Positions 1-5,639 are shown, counted from the stretch's first letter. The stretch is DNA of 5,639 nt from an uncultured Prevotella sp. (GCA_937916075.1 CALGHW010000394.1:1-5639); one strand, 5' to 3'. Numbers and translations: made by a program. The notes: generated by a model from the sequence alone, not told the origin.

Positions 1-1094
1 ATGATGCCGCCCATGTCACGCAGCCTCAACTGGCGTGCCAACTCATCGGCGGCCCCCAGGTTAACCTCCAGCGCATTGGCCTCCTGACCATTTTCAGCCC
101 GCGTGCGGTTGCCGCTGTTCACGTCGACCACATGCAGGGCCTCTGTATGCTCGATAATGAGGTAGGCACCACGCTTGTAGTTCACGGTTTTGCCAAAGGC
201 CGACTTGATTTGCTTGGTAACATTGAAGTTGTCGAAAATGGGCACCTTGCCCGTATAGAGCTTCACGATACCGGCCTTCTCGGGGGCTATCAGCTTCACA
301 TAGTCGTGCACCTGGCCAAAAATGGTCTCATCATTGACATAGATTCCGTCGTAGGTGGGGTTAAAGAGGTCACGCAGCATGGCCACGGCCCTGCCCGTCT
401 CCTCGAAGACCCCCTGTGGACGTGCTGTCGTCTTCTGCACCTTGGTGATGGCGTCCTCCCAACGCTTCAGCAGAATCTTCAGCTCGGTGTCCAGCTCGGC
501 CACACGTTTTCCTTCGGCCGATGTACGCACGATGACTCCAAAGTTGCGGGGCTTGATGCTCTGGATAAGTTGCTTGAGCCTGGCCCGCTCCTCGCCTTTT
601 TTGATTTTTGAAGAAACAGAGACTTTATCGTTGAACGGTATCAGCACCAGATAGCGGCCAGCGAAACTCAGCTCACACGTCAGGCGCGGACCCTTGGTGG
701 AGATGGGCTCCTTGACAATCTGGACCATCACCTCCTGTCCTACCTTGAGCGTGGTGGCCACGCTGCCGTCCTTTTTCAGGTCGGGCAGTCTGGAAGCCTT
801 CGTGATTGGATAAAGTTTCTTTTTGTCACTCTGTACCTGTTTAAGGTATTTCTCGTAAGAGCTAAACTGCGAACCCAAGTCTAAATAATGCAAGAATGCA
901 TCCCGCTCGAACCCGACATCCACGAAACACGCATTCAGTCCCGGCATCAGCTTCTTCACCTTTGCCACATAGATGTTACCCACAGAGAACGAGGCCGACC
1001 GCGGCTCATTCTGGTATTCCACGAGACTCTTGTCTTCGAGCAGCGCAATCGAAATCTCTTTGGGCTGGACGTCAATAATCACTTCGCTTGTCAT
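1..1094 (-). CDS. rng: Ribonuclease G (Rne/Rng family), N-terminal part, cut by left edge
   Basis: The frame is open from an ATG at 1094 to the left edge and gives 364 residues. RNase E/G enzymes are cytoplasmic single-strand endoribonucleases that process rRNA precursors and start mRNA decay. The start MTSEVIIDV is typical of the Bacteroidetes form. An S1-like RNA-binding domain spans about residues 36-130 (NIYVAKVKKLMPGLNACFVD), interrupted by a charged insert at about 75-115. The RNase-H-like and 5'-sensor regions follow. The catalytic motif HVVDVNSG is at 321-328, with metal-binding Asp324, then NGQEAN and the conserved LARQLRLRDMGG at 352-363. The second catalytic Asp, expected a few residues further on, and the zinc-link cysteines lie outside the window, so completeness cannot be judged. 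AAGGA abuts the ATG with no spacing and is unlikely to act as a ribosome site. A hairpin terminator lies 36 bases upstream. Family assignment is very secure; G rather than E follows from the usual Bacteroidetes naming. Confidence 0.95.
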   Translation of the reverse strand, partial: MTSEVIIDVQPKEISIALLEDKSLVEYQNEPRSASFSVGNIYVAKVKKLMPGLNACFVDVGFERDAFLHYLDLGSQFSSYEKYLKQVQSDKKKLYPITKASRLPDLKKDGSVATTLKVGQEVMVQIVKEPISTKGPRLTCELSFAGRYLVLIPFNDKVSVSSKIKKGEERARLKQLIQSIKPRNFGVIVRTSAEGKRVAELDTELKILLKRWEDAITKVQKTTARPQGVFEETGRAVAMLRDLFNPTYDGIYVNDETIFGQVHDYVKLIAPEKAGIVKLYTGKVPIFDNFNVTKQIKSAFGKTVNYKRGAYLIIEHTEALHVVDVNSGNRTRAENGQEANALEVNLGAADELARQLRLRDMGGI

Positions 1095-1130
1095 TCCTTA
1101 CGGTTCTTTTTATTGGTTCGTTAAAAACAG

Positions 1131-1178
1131 AAAGGGTGTGTCACGACTGAAAAACTCAACCTCATGACACACTCCTTT
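1131..1178 (-). terminator. Hairpin terminator between the small basic gene and rng
   Basis: Left arm 1131-1143 (AAAGGGTGTGTCA) pairs with right arm 1165-1178 over 13 base pairs, with one bulged base at 1173 and a loop of about 21 bases. Read on the minus strand, the stem ends in TTT and is followed by CTGTTTTTAAC, a reasonable U-rich tract. It would stop or attenuate transcripts coming from HU and the small basic gene. I see no TAnnTTTG promoter between it and the rng start, so it may be a partial terminator. Confidence 0.75.
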
Positions 1179-1239
1179 CATTACTCTTTTGATGTTGTTT
1201 GGACAGACTGCGCGGTGCAGCGTGTACACCGGCAGAGCC

Positions 1240-1329
1240 TTACTTGCTCTTATGTCTGTTCTTTCTTAATCTTTTCTTACGCTTGTGAGTAGCCATCTTG
1301 TGGCCCTTCTTTTTCTTTCCGCTTGGCAT
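1240..1329 (-). CDS. 29-residue lysine/arginine-rich small protein
   Basis: A short frame runs from an ATG at 1329 to TAA at 1240. It begins MPSGKKKKGHKMATHKRK and continues with a basic tail ending in KSK. Of 29 residues, 11 are Lys, 4 Arg and 3 His, and there is no Asp or Glu, so it is built to bind nucleic acid. I recall near-identical small proteins, usually annotated as hypothetical, beside HU and RNase G genes in many Bacteroidetes; this is memory, not a search. Composition and size resemble the smallest ribosomal proteins (bL34, bL36, bTHX), so a ribosome-associated role is a fair inference but is not shown. It starts 39 bases after the HU stop and is probably co-transcribed with HU. 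No Shine-Dalgarno is visible. A second in-frame ATG at codon 12 could give an 18-residue form. Confidence 0.85.
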   Translation of the reverse strand: MPSGKKKKGHKMATHKRKKRLRKNRHKSK

Positions 1330-1368
1330 AGCTTATAAATTTTAAAATGTTATTATAATTATGTTTGT

Positions 1369-1644
1369 TTATTGCATCTTCGCAATGAAGCTCTTGGCGG
1401 GCTTGAAAGCCGGGAAATCATGAGCCTCAATGACGATTGTCGTATTCTTTGATATGTTGCGGGCAGTCTTCTGAGCGCGATGCTTCACGATAAAGCTACC
1501 AAAACCACGCAAAAAGACATCCTCTTTTCTTTCAGACAAACTGTTTCTAACCTCTTCCATGAAAGCTTCGATAGTGGTGGCCACATCTTTCTTGGCCAAG
1601 CCTGTCTCTTCAACAATGTTGTTGATAATATCTGCTTTTGTCAT
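1369..1644 (-). CDS. hup: HU family DNA-binding protein
   Basis: The protein has 91 residues, the normal size for HU. HU dimers bend and compact DNA in the nucleoid. The N-terminal helical dimer part (MTKADIINNIVEETGLAKKD) is followed by the signature GFGSF at 47-51, the beta-arm at about 52-75, and the closing strand and helix with PAFKPAKSF at 78-86. At the arm tip the usual R-N-P is R-N-I (Arg62, Asn63, Ile64), so the proline that intercalates into DNA in classical HU is absent. I recall this arm sequence in other Bacteroidetes HU proteins, so it may be lineage-typical. The ATG at 1644 gives the canonical HU N-terminus. A promoter candidate lies about 55 bases upstream at 1698-1729. Bacteroidales genomes usually carry several HU paralogues, and this is one of them. 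Confidence 0.95.
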   Translation of the reverse strand: MTKADIINNIVEETGLAKKDVATTIEAFMEEVRNSLSERKEDVFLRGFGSFIVKHRAQKTARNISKNTTIVIEAHDFPAFKPAKSFIAKMQ

Positions 1645-1697
1645 TTCGTATTGTTATATTGTTGTGATATTTTATTATCATAAAGTCGTTCGGAGTG

Positions 1698-1729
1698 CAA
1701 ATATACTGATTTTCAACGGCAAATGAAAA
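1698..1729 (-). promoter_or_regulatory. Candidate promoter for HU
   Basis: On the minus strand TATATTTG (1705-1698) matches the Bacteroidetes -7 consensus TAnnTTTG exactly. The -33 element is weaker: TTTTC at 1729-1725 has the right 19-base spacing but ends in C instead of G, and a TTTG at 1723-1720 is too close. Poly-A and poly-T runs at 1741-1755, just upstream, could serve as an UP-like element. The predicted leader is about 45 bases. Confidence 0.6.
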
Positions 1730-1986
1730 TTTATTCTGTGTTTTTTTTGAAAAAATACTATTTTGAGCCCTTACCTGTCCTAAAGAGCAATGGTTTAGAG
1801 CTTTATCACATTGTATATAATATATGGAACATGACTTCAGAAAGCTTTCCAAACAGGCTTCTTGTCAGAAAAAGAGAAAGAAACACTTCCAACCTCTTCG
1901 GGAATATCTGTGTCTTTCGCTGTAAGCATATCCTAAAAAATCATGTGCCCGCCCTACCTGCCGACCGACAAAAAGGGACGATTTCC
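1730..1986. other. AT-rich divergent intergenic spacer with no supported gene
   Basis: This is the middle of the 429-base stretch between the HU and pyruvate kinase starts. It contains T8-G-A6 at 1741-1755 and is AT-rich to about 1850, then more mixed. Open frames exist on both strands, but they run through one or other promoter, have no recognisable domain, and look like chance. I see no tRNA, riboswitch or CRISPR-like repeat. Confidence 0.55.
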
Positions 1987-2018
1987 TTTTGTATTGTCTC
2001 TAATTTATACTAACTTTG
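1987..2018 (+). promoter_or_regulatory. Bacteroidetes-type promoter for pyruvate kinase
   Basis: TTTTG at 1987-1991 is followed after exactly 19 bases by TAACTTTG at 2011-2018, matching the -33 and -7 (TAnnTTTG) elements of the Bacteroidetes housekeeping sigma factor in both sequence and spacing. Transcription should start near 2024-2027, leaving an AT-rich leader of about 50 bases before the ATG at 2074. A weak 6-bp inverted repeat in the leader (ACTATA 2022-2027, TATAGT 2042-2047) is of doubtful meaning. Confidence 0.8.
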
Positions 2019-2073
2019 CACACTATATTATATATTTATGGTATAGTATTTACACAAACGGGACTTTAAGACA

Positions 2074-3516
2074 ATGAAACAGACCAAGATTGTAGCCTCC
2101 ATCAGCGACCGACGTTGCAGCGTGGACTTTATCCGCCAGCTCTTTGAAGCCGGCATGAACATCGTACGTATGAACACGGCCCATGCTTCTAAAGAAGGCA
2201 TTCAGGAAATTATCCGCAACACACGCAAAGTATCTCACCATATCGGTATTCTCATCGACACCAAAGGCCCTGAAGTGAGAACCACCGGTTGTGCCGCCCC
2301 CATCTCTTACAAGACGGGCGACGTGGTGCGCATATTCGGACGCCCCGAGATGGACACCGAGCACGACATCATCAACCTCTCTTACAAGAATTTCGCCAAC
2401 GACATCCATGTGGGCGACGACATCCTCTTCGACGACGGCGCACTCGACATGAAGGTCATCGGTGTGGAAGGTCCCGCTGTCATCGCACAGGTCATGAATG
2501 ACGGGGTGCTCGGTGCCCACAAGAGTGTCAATGTGCCGGGTGTGCACATCGACCTGCCCGCACTCACCGAGAAGGACAAGCGCAATATCCTGCTGGCCAT
2601 CAACGAGGACATCGACTTCATCGCCCACTCCTTTGTACGCAGCGCTGCCGACGTGAAGGCCGTACAGGATATCCTGGACGAGCACGGAAGCGACATCAAA
2701 ATCATATCCAAGATTGAGAATCAAGAGGGCGTGGACAATATTGACGAGATTATCGAGGCTTCCTACGGCATCATGATTGCCCGCGGCGACCTGGGCATCG
2801 AGGTGCCCATCGAGCGCATACCGGGCATCCAGCGCATGATTATCGGCAAGTGTATGCGGGCCAAGAAACCGGTCATCGTGGCCACGCAGATGCTCCATAC
2901 CATGATCAGCAACCCGCGCCCCACCCGGGCCGAGGTGACCGACATCGCCAACGCCATCTATTCGCAAACCGACGCCCTCATGCTGAGCGGCGAGACGGCT
3001 TCGGGCAAGTATCCCGTAGAGGCGGTCACCACCATGGCCGCCATCGCCGAACAGGCAGAGAACGACCGCCACGCCTTCGACGAGTACGGCCTGTCGCTCT
3101 ATGACGGCTTCGACGTACCCGAGTTCCTGGCCCACAGTGCCATCGAGGCTACCGAGCGGCTGGGTGTCAAGGGCATCATTACCGATAGCAAGACAGGTGC
3201 CACGGCACGCCACCTGGCCGCCTTCCGCGGCCCCAACCCCGTGCTGGCCATCTGCTACAAGGAGAAGACACAGCGCTGGCTGGCCCTGAGTTATGGTGTC
3301 ATCGCCGTGGCGCAGCATGAGCAGATTGGCGCCAAGGAACAGTTCCTGGCCGCCCTCCGGATGCTCCGACAAAAGGGATATCTGAAGAATGAGGACAAGA
3401 TTGCCCACCTGAGTGGCAGCTTCGGCAAGAACAGCAGCACCAGCTACCTCGAAATCAACACGGTACAGGAGGTGTTCAACCGGGCTTACCAGATTCATAT
3501 CCCTGAGCAGGACTAA
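2074..3516 (+). CDS. pyk: Pyruvate kinase
   Basis: This cytoplasmic glycolytic enzyme converts phosphoenolpyruvate and ADP to pyruvate and ATP. It has 480 residues, a normal bacterial length. The N-terminal part of the A barrel has MNIVRMN with Arg32 and Asn34. DTKGPEVRT at 62-70 provides Asp62, Thr63 and Glu67; the Glu is the form seen in potassium-dependent enzymes. The B domain covers about 70-165. The signature IISKIENQEG at 210-219 carries the catalytic Lys213 and metal ligand Glu215, ARGDLG (236-241) carries Asp239, and VATQML and PRPTRAEV follow at 269-274 and 281-288. MLSGETASGKYP is at 303-314. The C domain (about 355-475) ends with the SGSFGKNSSTSYLEI loop, where effectors bind in some relatives. 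The usual T-I-G-P-x-S is S-I-S-D-R-R, and the potassium-site Ser of NFSHG is Ala36. The gene has its own promoter and terminator and looks monocistronic. The ATG at 2074 fits the family start. Confidence 0.97.
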   Translation: MKQTKIVASISDRRCSVDFIRQLFEAGMNIVRMNTAHASKEGIQEIIRNTRKVSHHIGILIDTKGPEVRTTGCAAPISYKTGDVVRIFGRPEMDTEHDIINLSYKNFANDIHVGDDILFDDGALDMKVIGVEGPAVIAQVMNDGVLGAHKSVNVPGVHIDLPALTEKDKRNILLAINEDIDFIAHSFVRSAADVKAVQDILDEHGSDIKIISKIENQEGVDNIDEIIEASYGIMIARGDLGIEVPIERIPGIQRMIIGKCMRAKKPVIVATQMLHTMISNPRPTRAEVTDIANAIYSQTDALMLSGETASGKYPVEAVTTMAAIAEQAENDRHAFDEYGLSLYDGFDVPEFLAHSAIEATERLGVKGIITDSKTGATARHLAAFRGPNPVLAICYKEKTQRWLALSYGVIAVAQHEQIGAKEQFLAALRMLRQKGYLKNEDKIAHLSGSFGKNSSTSYLEINTVQEVFNRAYQIHIPEQD

Positions 3517-3525
3517 AGCCACAGG

Positions 3526-3584
3526 AAAGGAGTGCCAAGACACATGAAGACATATACAGGCTTCTGTCTTGGCACTTTCCCTTT
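3526..3584 (+). terminator. Hairpin terminator after pyruvate kinase
   Basis: AGTGCCAAGACA (3531-3542) pairs perfectly with TGTCTTGGCACT (3565-3576) over 12 base pairs. An inner GAAG/CTTC pairing (3546-3549 with 3561-3564) and outer G-U and A-T pairs extend it. The stem lies about 14 bases after the pyk stop and is followed by TTCCCTTTC, a moderate pyrimidine tract rather than a clean U run. Confidence 0.8.
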
Positions 3585-3601
3585 CATCACCGCACCCTGT
3601 G

Positions 3602-3619
3602 ACCGGCACAGTTGCCGGT
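3602..3619 (+). repeat. Short GC-rich inverted repeat upstream of the protease gene
   Basis: ACCGGCA (3602-3608) and TGCCGGT (3613-3619) form a perfect 7-bp stem with a 4-base loop. No U tract follows, so it is not a clear terminator. It lies 47 bases before the preferred start of the lipoprotein gene and could be a transcript-start hairpin, an operator, or chance. Confidence 0.45.
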
Positions 3620-3666
3620 GAACGGACGTGTTATCCTCAACTATGTTTTTTATTTTTTCAGACACT

Positions 3667-4740
3667 ATGGATTACAAAAGATCAATATTGCATATCATGG
3701 TGACAGTCCTTGCCTTGTTGAGCCTTGCCAGCTGCAAGAAAAGCCCCGACAAGATTTTGGAGGAAAACGGACCAGGAGTGGTCATGATTGTCAACCAGTA
3801 TTATTATAAGATTACGCTGCCCACAGGCGCCGAATGGTATTTCACCGGATTTGACAAAGATGGCGACATGGAGAATTTCACGTTCGACGAGAGCGAAATA
3901 CAGAAGACCAAGGCCATCATCACCGGTACGGGCTTCATCATCTCGGCAGACGGAAAGATAATCACCAATCGCCATGTGGCCACACCGTCGATTGACTTCA
4001 CGGACGCCAAACATTCTGTGGGAAACGTTTTCAACTCGTTCAAGCAGCTCATACAAGAACAGATGCGCCAGATGTCTACACGCTACGACGAACTGGAAAG
4101 CCAAAAGAACAGCTGCTATGACTTTGACGAATGGGGAGACCAGACGGTCGACGAGGAGCAGCTCAACCAAATCAACGAGGAGCAGCAACAGCTCAGCGAG
4201 TCGTATAACACAGCCATGGAAACATGGAAGAAGATTGACAACATCGACGTGAGCGAAATCAAGATTGAGCCTGTGTATGACGTGAGCGTGGCTTACAACA
4301 ACACCTTTGTCACCAAATTATCCGACCTGGCCCCATGTGTGGTCACCGCTGTATCAAAGGACACGGACATTGACCTCGCCATGCTGCAACTCAAGAGCAA
4401 ACACACGCCGGACAACGCCACCGTACTCGAAATGGCCGACAGCGACACGGACATCAAGGTGGACGACAAGCTGTATATGATTGGATTCAACGCCGGATTC
4501 AGCCTGTCGAACACCTCACAGGGCATCAAGGCGCAAATCACGAGCGGCAACATCTCGCAGACTTCCGACAACAATAAAATAATGTACACTATTCCAGCCT
4601 TGCCAGGCTCCAGCGGCAGTCCGGTGTTCAACGAATACGGAAAGATTGTCGCCGTGAACTTTGCAGGAGTGTCTACCACCCAAAATTTCAACTACGGCAT
4701 CAAACTGAAGAAAGTGAGACGCTTCATAGACGACAACTAA
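3667..4740 (+). CDS. Lipoprotein with trypsin-like serine protease core
   Basis: The protein has 357 residues from the ATG at 3667, chosen because it gives a clean lipoprotein signal: MDYKR, a hydrophobic stretch, then the lipobox LASC with lipidated Cys23. An ATG at 3643 or GTG at 3628 would add 8 or 13 residues in front. It should be anchored in the outer or inner membrane. The core resembles the S1C/Trypsin_2 group: TGTGFIIS and ITNRHVA with His103, DIDLAML with Asp236, and LPGSSGSPVFN with Ser316, so the His-Asp-Ser triad is complete. About 130 residues separate His103 and Asp236, far more than usual. Residues about 115-195 are Glu/Gln/Lys-rich with heptad-like helices, a likely coiled-coil insertion. 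No PDZ domain follows, unlike HtrA/DegP. Cys150 and Cys224 could form a disulfide. No Bacteroidetes lipoprotein surface-export signal is obvious after Cys23. The substrate is unknown. It sits alone between pyk and a convergent nuclease gene, and I found no consensus promoter. Confidence 0.85.
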   Translation: MDYKRSILHIMVTVLALLSLASCKKSPDKILEENGPGVVMIVNQYYYKITLPTGAEWYFTGFDKDGDMENFTFDESEIQKTKAIITGTGFIISADGKIITNRHVATPSIDFTDAKHSVGNVFNSFKQLIQEQMRQMSTRYDELESQKNSCYDFDEWGDQTVDEEQLNQINEEQQQLSESYNTAMETWKKIDNIDVSEIKIEPVYDVSVAYNNTFVTKLSDLAPCVVTAVSKDTDIDLAMLQLKSKHTPDNATVLEMADSDTDIKVDDKLYMIGFNAGFSLSNTSQGIKAQITSGNISQTSDNNKIMYTIPALPGSSGSPVFNEYGKIVAVNFAGVSTTQNFNYGIKLKKVRRFIDDN

Positions 4741-4750
4741 CCGACATGGT

Positions 4751-4793
4751 CACCCCTGCAGGACCCTATCAATGCAGGTGAATGGCACCTGCA
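4751..4793. repeat. Overlapping CCTGCA inverted repeats after the protease gene
   Basis: TGCAGGTG (4773-4780) and CACCTGCA (4786-4793) form a perfect 8-bp stem with a 5-base loop. A third related arm, CACCCCTGCA at 4751-4760, could instead pair with 4773-4780, with two bulged bases, so two mutually exclusive hairpins are possible. CCTGCAGG at 4755-4762 is itself palindromic. The segment begins 10 bases after the stop codon and may help end or protect the protease mRNA. Confidence 0.55.
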
Positions 4794-4805
4794 AGGCACA
4801 AGAAC

Positions 4806-4872
4806 AAGGGCGTGCAACTCATTTCACAAGATGAACCCTGAAGCTCATCCACGAAATGCGTTGCACGCCCTT
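4806..4872. terminator. Long hairpin between convergent genes, probable bidirectional terminator
   Basis: AAGGGCGTGCAAC (4806-4818) pairs perfectly with GTTGCACGCCCTT (4860-4872) over 13 base pairs. After one mismatch (4819/4859) the stem continues with CATTTC/GAAATG (4820-4825 with 4853-4858), and after a small internal loop with GATGA/TCATC (4830-4834 with 4845-4849). It sits between the plus-strand protease stop (4740) and the minus-strand nuclease stop (4877). The right flank on the plus strand is CTCACTATTC, and the minus-strand exit reads GTTCTTGTG, so neither side has a strong U tract. Termination is inferred from position and stem strength. Confidence 0.7.
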
Positions 4873-4876
4873 CTCA

Positions 4877-5639
4877 CTATTCAAACAACCGGCCTGTCGC
4901 CACGGAATACGACACCTTGCACTGGTTGCAAATATCCGCAATCGTGGCGCCGCTTCCGCTCAACGAGTAGAAAACACTTTCACCGATGAGCACATATTCC
5001 CACGTGCGGTTCATTCTGTCTTTAGGCTCCAGCACATTCACCTTCTTTATCCACTCAAGGGTAGCCGTCTGTTTCTGGCGCACATTCACATCGTCCACCT
5101 TGTCGTCGCCCTTGGTCTCTATCAGATACACTTTATCTTTCGTCGCCACGATGAAATCAGGATGATACGTTGCCATCAATCCGTCCTTCCTTACATAGAA
5201 AATGATGGCGAAGGAATGTCCCGACTCATTGATTTTCAGGTATCGCTCCACCTCAGCATCCTTGTCCAAGAACTCGATAAAAGCCTTCTCCAATCCTCCT
5301 CCATGCGAAGGATAGCCCAACCGTGGATAGATGCACTTGCTCACCTCCATGGAGAACGACTCGCGCATCTTGATGGCCTGCAAGGAAGAGAATGCCGTCA
5401 GCGAAACTTCTGCATCTATCGTGACAAGGCGGTTCTGCATCTTGTAGATTGCCACGGCAAACTGCTGCACGATGTGCTGTGTGACGATGCCTTTCTGTGC
5501 CAAGAGTATCTTCCAGTCGCTTCCACGGAAGGGGTCGAAAGGCTGGGCGAAGAGACGGGTACGGATGTACCAGTCCATCACTTGCACCGTTTGCGCCTCG
5601 TTGATCTGAATGGTAGGCAATCCCTGGCGGCGACAGTTC
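4877..5639 (-). CDS. res: C-terminal endonuclease part of a type III restriction enzyme Res-like protein, cut by right edge
   Basis: The frame enters open from the right edge and ends at TAG (4877-4879), giving 253 visible residues. Residue 7 is encoded by TTG at 5618-5620, but the frame runs straight through it, so it is probably internal and the true start is outside. Type III Res proteins join an ATP-driven helicase to a C-terminal PD-(D/E)xK nuclease and work with a Mod methyltransferase. Matching this, GGGLEKAFIEFLDKD (visible 113-127) gives an N-terminal acidic residue Glu117. TYHPDFIVATKDKVYLIETKG (starting at 157) gives Asp161 and the E-T-K motif with Glu174 and Lys176. A helical segment with QKQTATLEWIKK follows, as in Res proteins. 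The helicase motifs and any Mod gene lie beyond the window, so a related helicase-nuclease defence protein is possible. The catalytic residues appear intact and the end looks natural rather than truncated. Confidence 0.72.
   Translation of the reverse strand, partial: NCRRQGLPTIQINEAQTVQVMDWYIRTRLFAQPFDPFRGSDWKILLAQKGIVTQHIVQQFAVAIYKMQNRLVTIDAEVSLTAFSSLQAIKMRESFSMEVSKCIYPRLGYPSHGGGLEKAFIEFLDKDAEVERYLKINESGHSFAIIFYVRKDGLMATYHPDFIVATKDKVYLIETKGDDKVDDVNVRQKQTATLEWIKKVNVLEPKDRMNRTWEYVLIGESVFYSLSGSGATIADICNQCKVSYSVATGRLFE

Noticed and set aside
1095..1099. AAGGA immediately before the rng ATG as a Shine-Dalgarno
   Set aside because: The spacing to the start codon is zero, too close to work, and Bacteroidetes genes generally do not rely on Shine-Dalgarno pairing.
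132..1167. Several plus-strand open frames antisense to rng
   Set aside because: They overlap the RNase G coding sequence, have no recognisable domains, and are shadows of it.
1213..1231. Small inverted repeat CGGTG/CACCG around a GTGTACAC palindrome downstream of the small basic gene
   Set aside because: The stem is only 5 bp, has no U tract, and a stronger terminator follows.
1723..2013. A 96-residue plus-strand open frame in the divergent spacer
   Set aside because: It runs through the pyruvate kinase promoter, its composition resembles translated AT-rich spacer, and no domain is visible. An overlapping minus-strand frame at 1610-1852 crosses the HU promoter and start and is rejected for the same reasons.
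2022..2047. ACTATA/TATAGT repeat in the pyruvate kinase leader as a regulatory hairpin
   Set aside because: A 6-bp A/T-only stem in AT-rich sequence is expected by chance and would be unstable.
2050..3609. A 519-residue open frame on the minus strand lying over pyruvate kinase
   Set aside because: It is fully antisense to an unmistakable pyruvate kinase gene, has no recognisable domain, and is explained by GC-rich third positions that remove antisense stops.
3642..3649. TATGTTTT as a -7 promoter element for the protease lipoprotein
   Set aside because: The last base does not match TAnnTTTG, and no TTTTG or TTG element lies at the right distance upstream.
3892..3930. Possible EF-hand-like calcium loop near the D-K-D-G-D stretch just before this point in the protease
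   Set aside because: The spacing of acidic residues does not match the DxDxDG loop, and the final Glu position does not fit.

Overview
This window looks like chromosomal DNA from a member of the Bacteroidales, most likely Prevotella or a close relative. The evidence is the gene content (a Bacteroidetes-type HU protein beside a tiny lysine-rich protein and an RNase G family gene, and a pyruvate kinase whose first motifs differ from the textbook enzyme), promoters of the Bacteroidetes type (TTTTG, 19 bases, TAnnTTTG), and the lack of usable Shine-Dalgarno sequences. The lineage is inferred from remembered family features, not from a search.

Layout, left to right. Positions 1-1644 are a minus-strand cluster read from right to left: HU DNA-binding protein (1369-1644), a 29-residue very basic protein (1240-1329), a hairpin terminator (1131-1178), and the first 364 residues of ribonuclease G (1-1094, running off the left edge). 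Positions 1645-2073 are an AT-rich divergent promoter region. It holds a minus-strand promoter candidate for HU and a consensus plus-strand promoter for pyruvate kinase, and I see no gene between them. Positions 2074-3516 encode a complete pyruvate kinase, followed by a strong hairpin terminator. Positions 3667-4740 encode a lipoprotein with a trypsin-like serine protease core, split by a predicted coiled-coil insertion. Positions 4741-4876 lie between convergent genes and contain two sets of inverted repeats, including a long hairpin that probably terminates both sides. Positions 4877-5639 are the C-terminal end of a minus-strand gene that looks like the endonuclease part of a type III restriction enzyme Res subunit or a close helicase-nuclease relative, cut by the right edge.

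The genes do not form one pathway. The left part is core information processing (nucleoid protein, probable ribosome- or RNA-associated small protein, RNA-processing nuclease). The middle is glycolysis. The right part is accessory: a cell-envelope protease and the edge of a probable DNA-defence locus. I found no convincing new multi-gene system. The points most worth a second look are the conserved-looking 29-residue protein, the split protease, the terminator placed just before rng, and what lies beyond the right edge.
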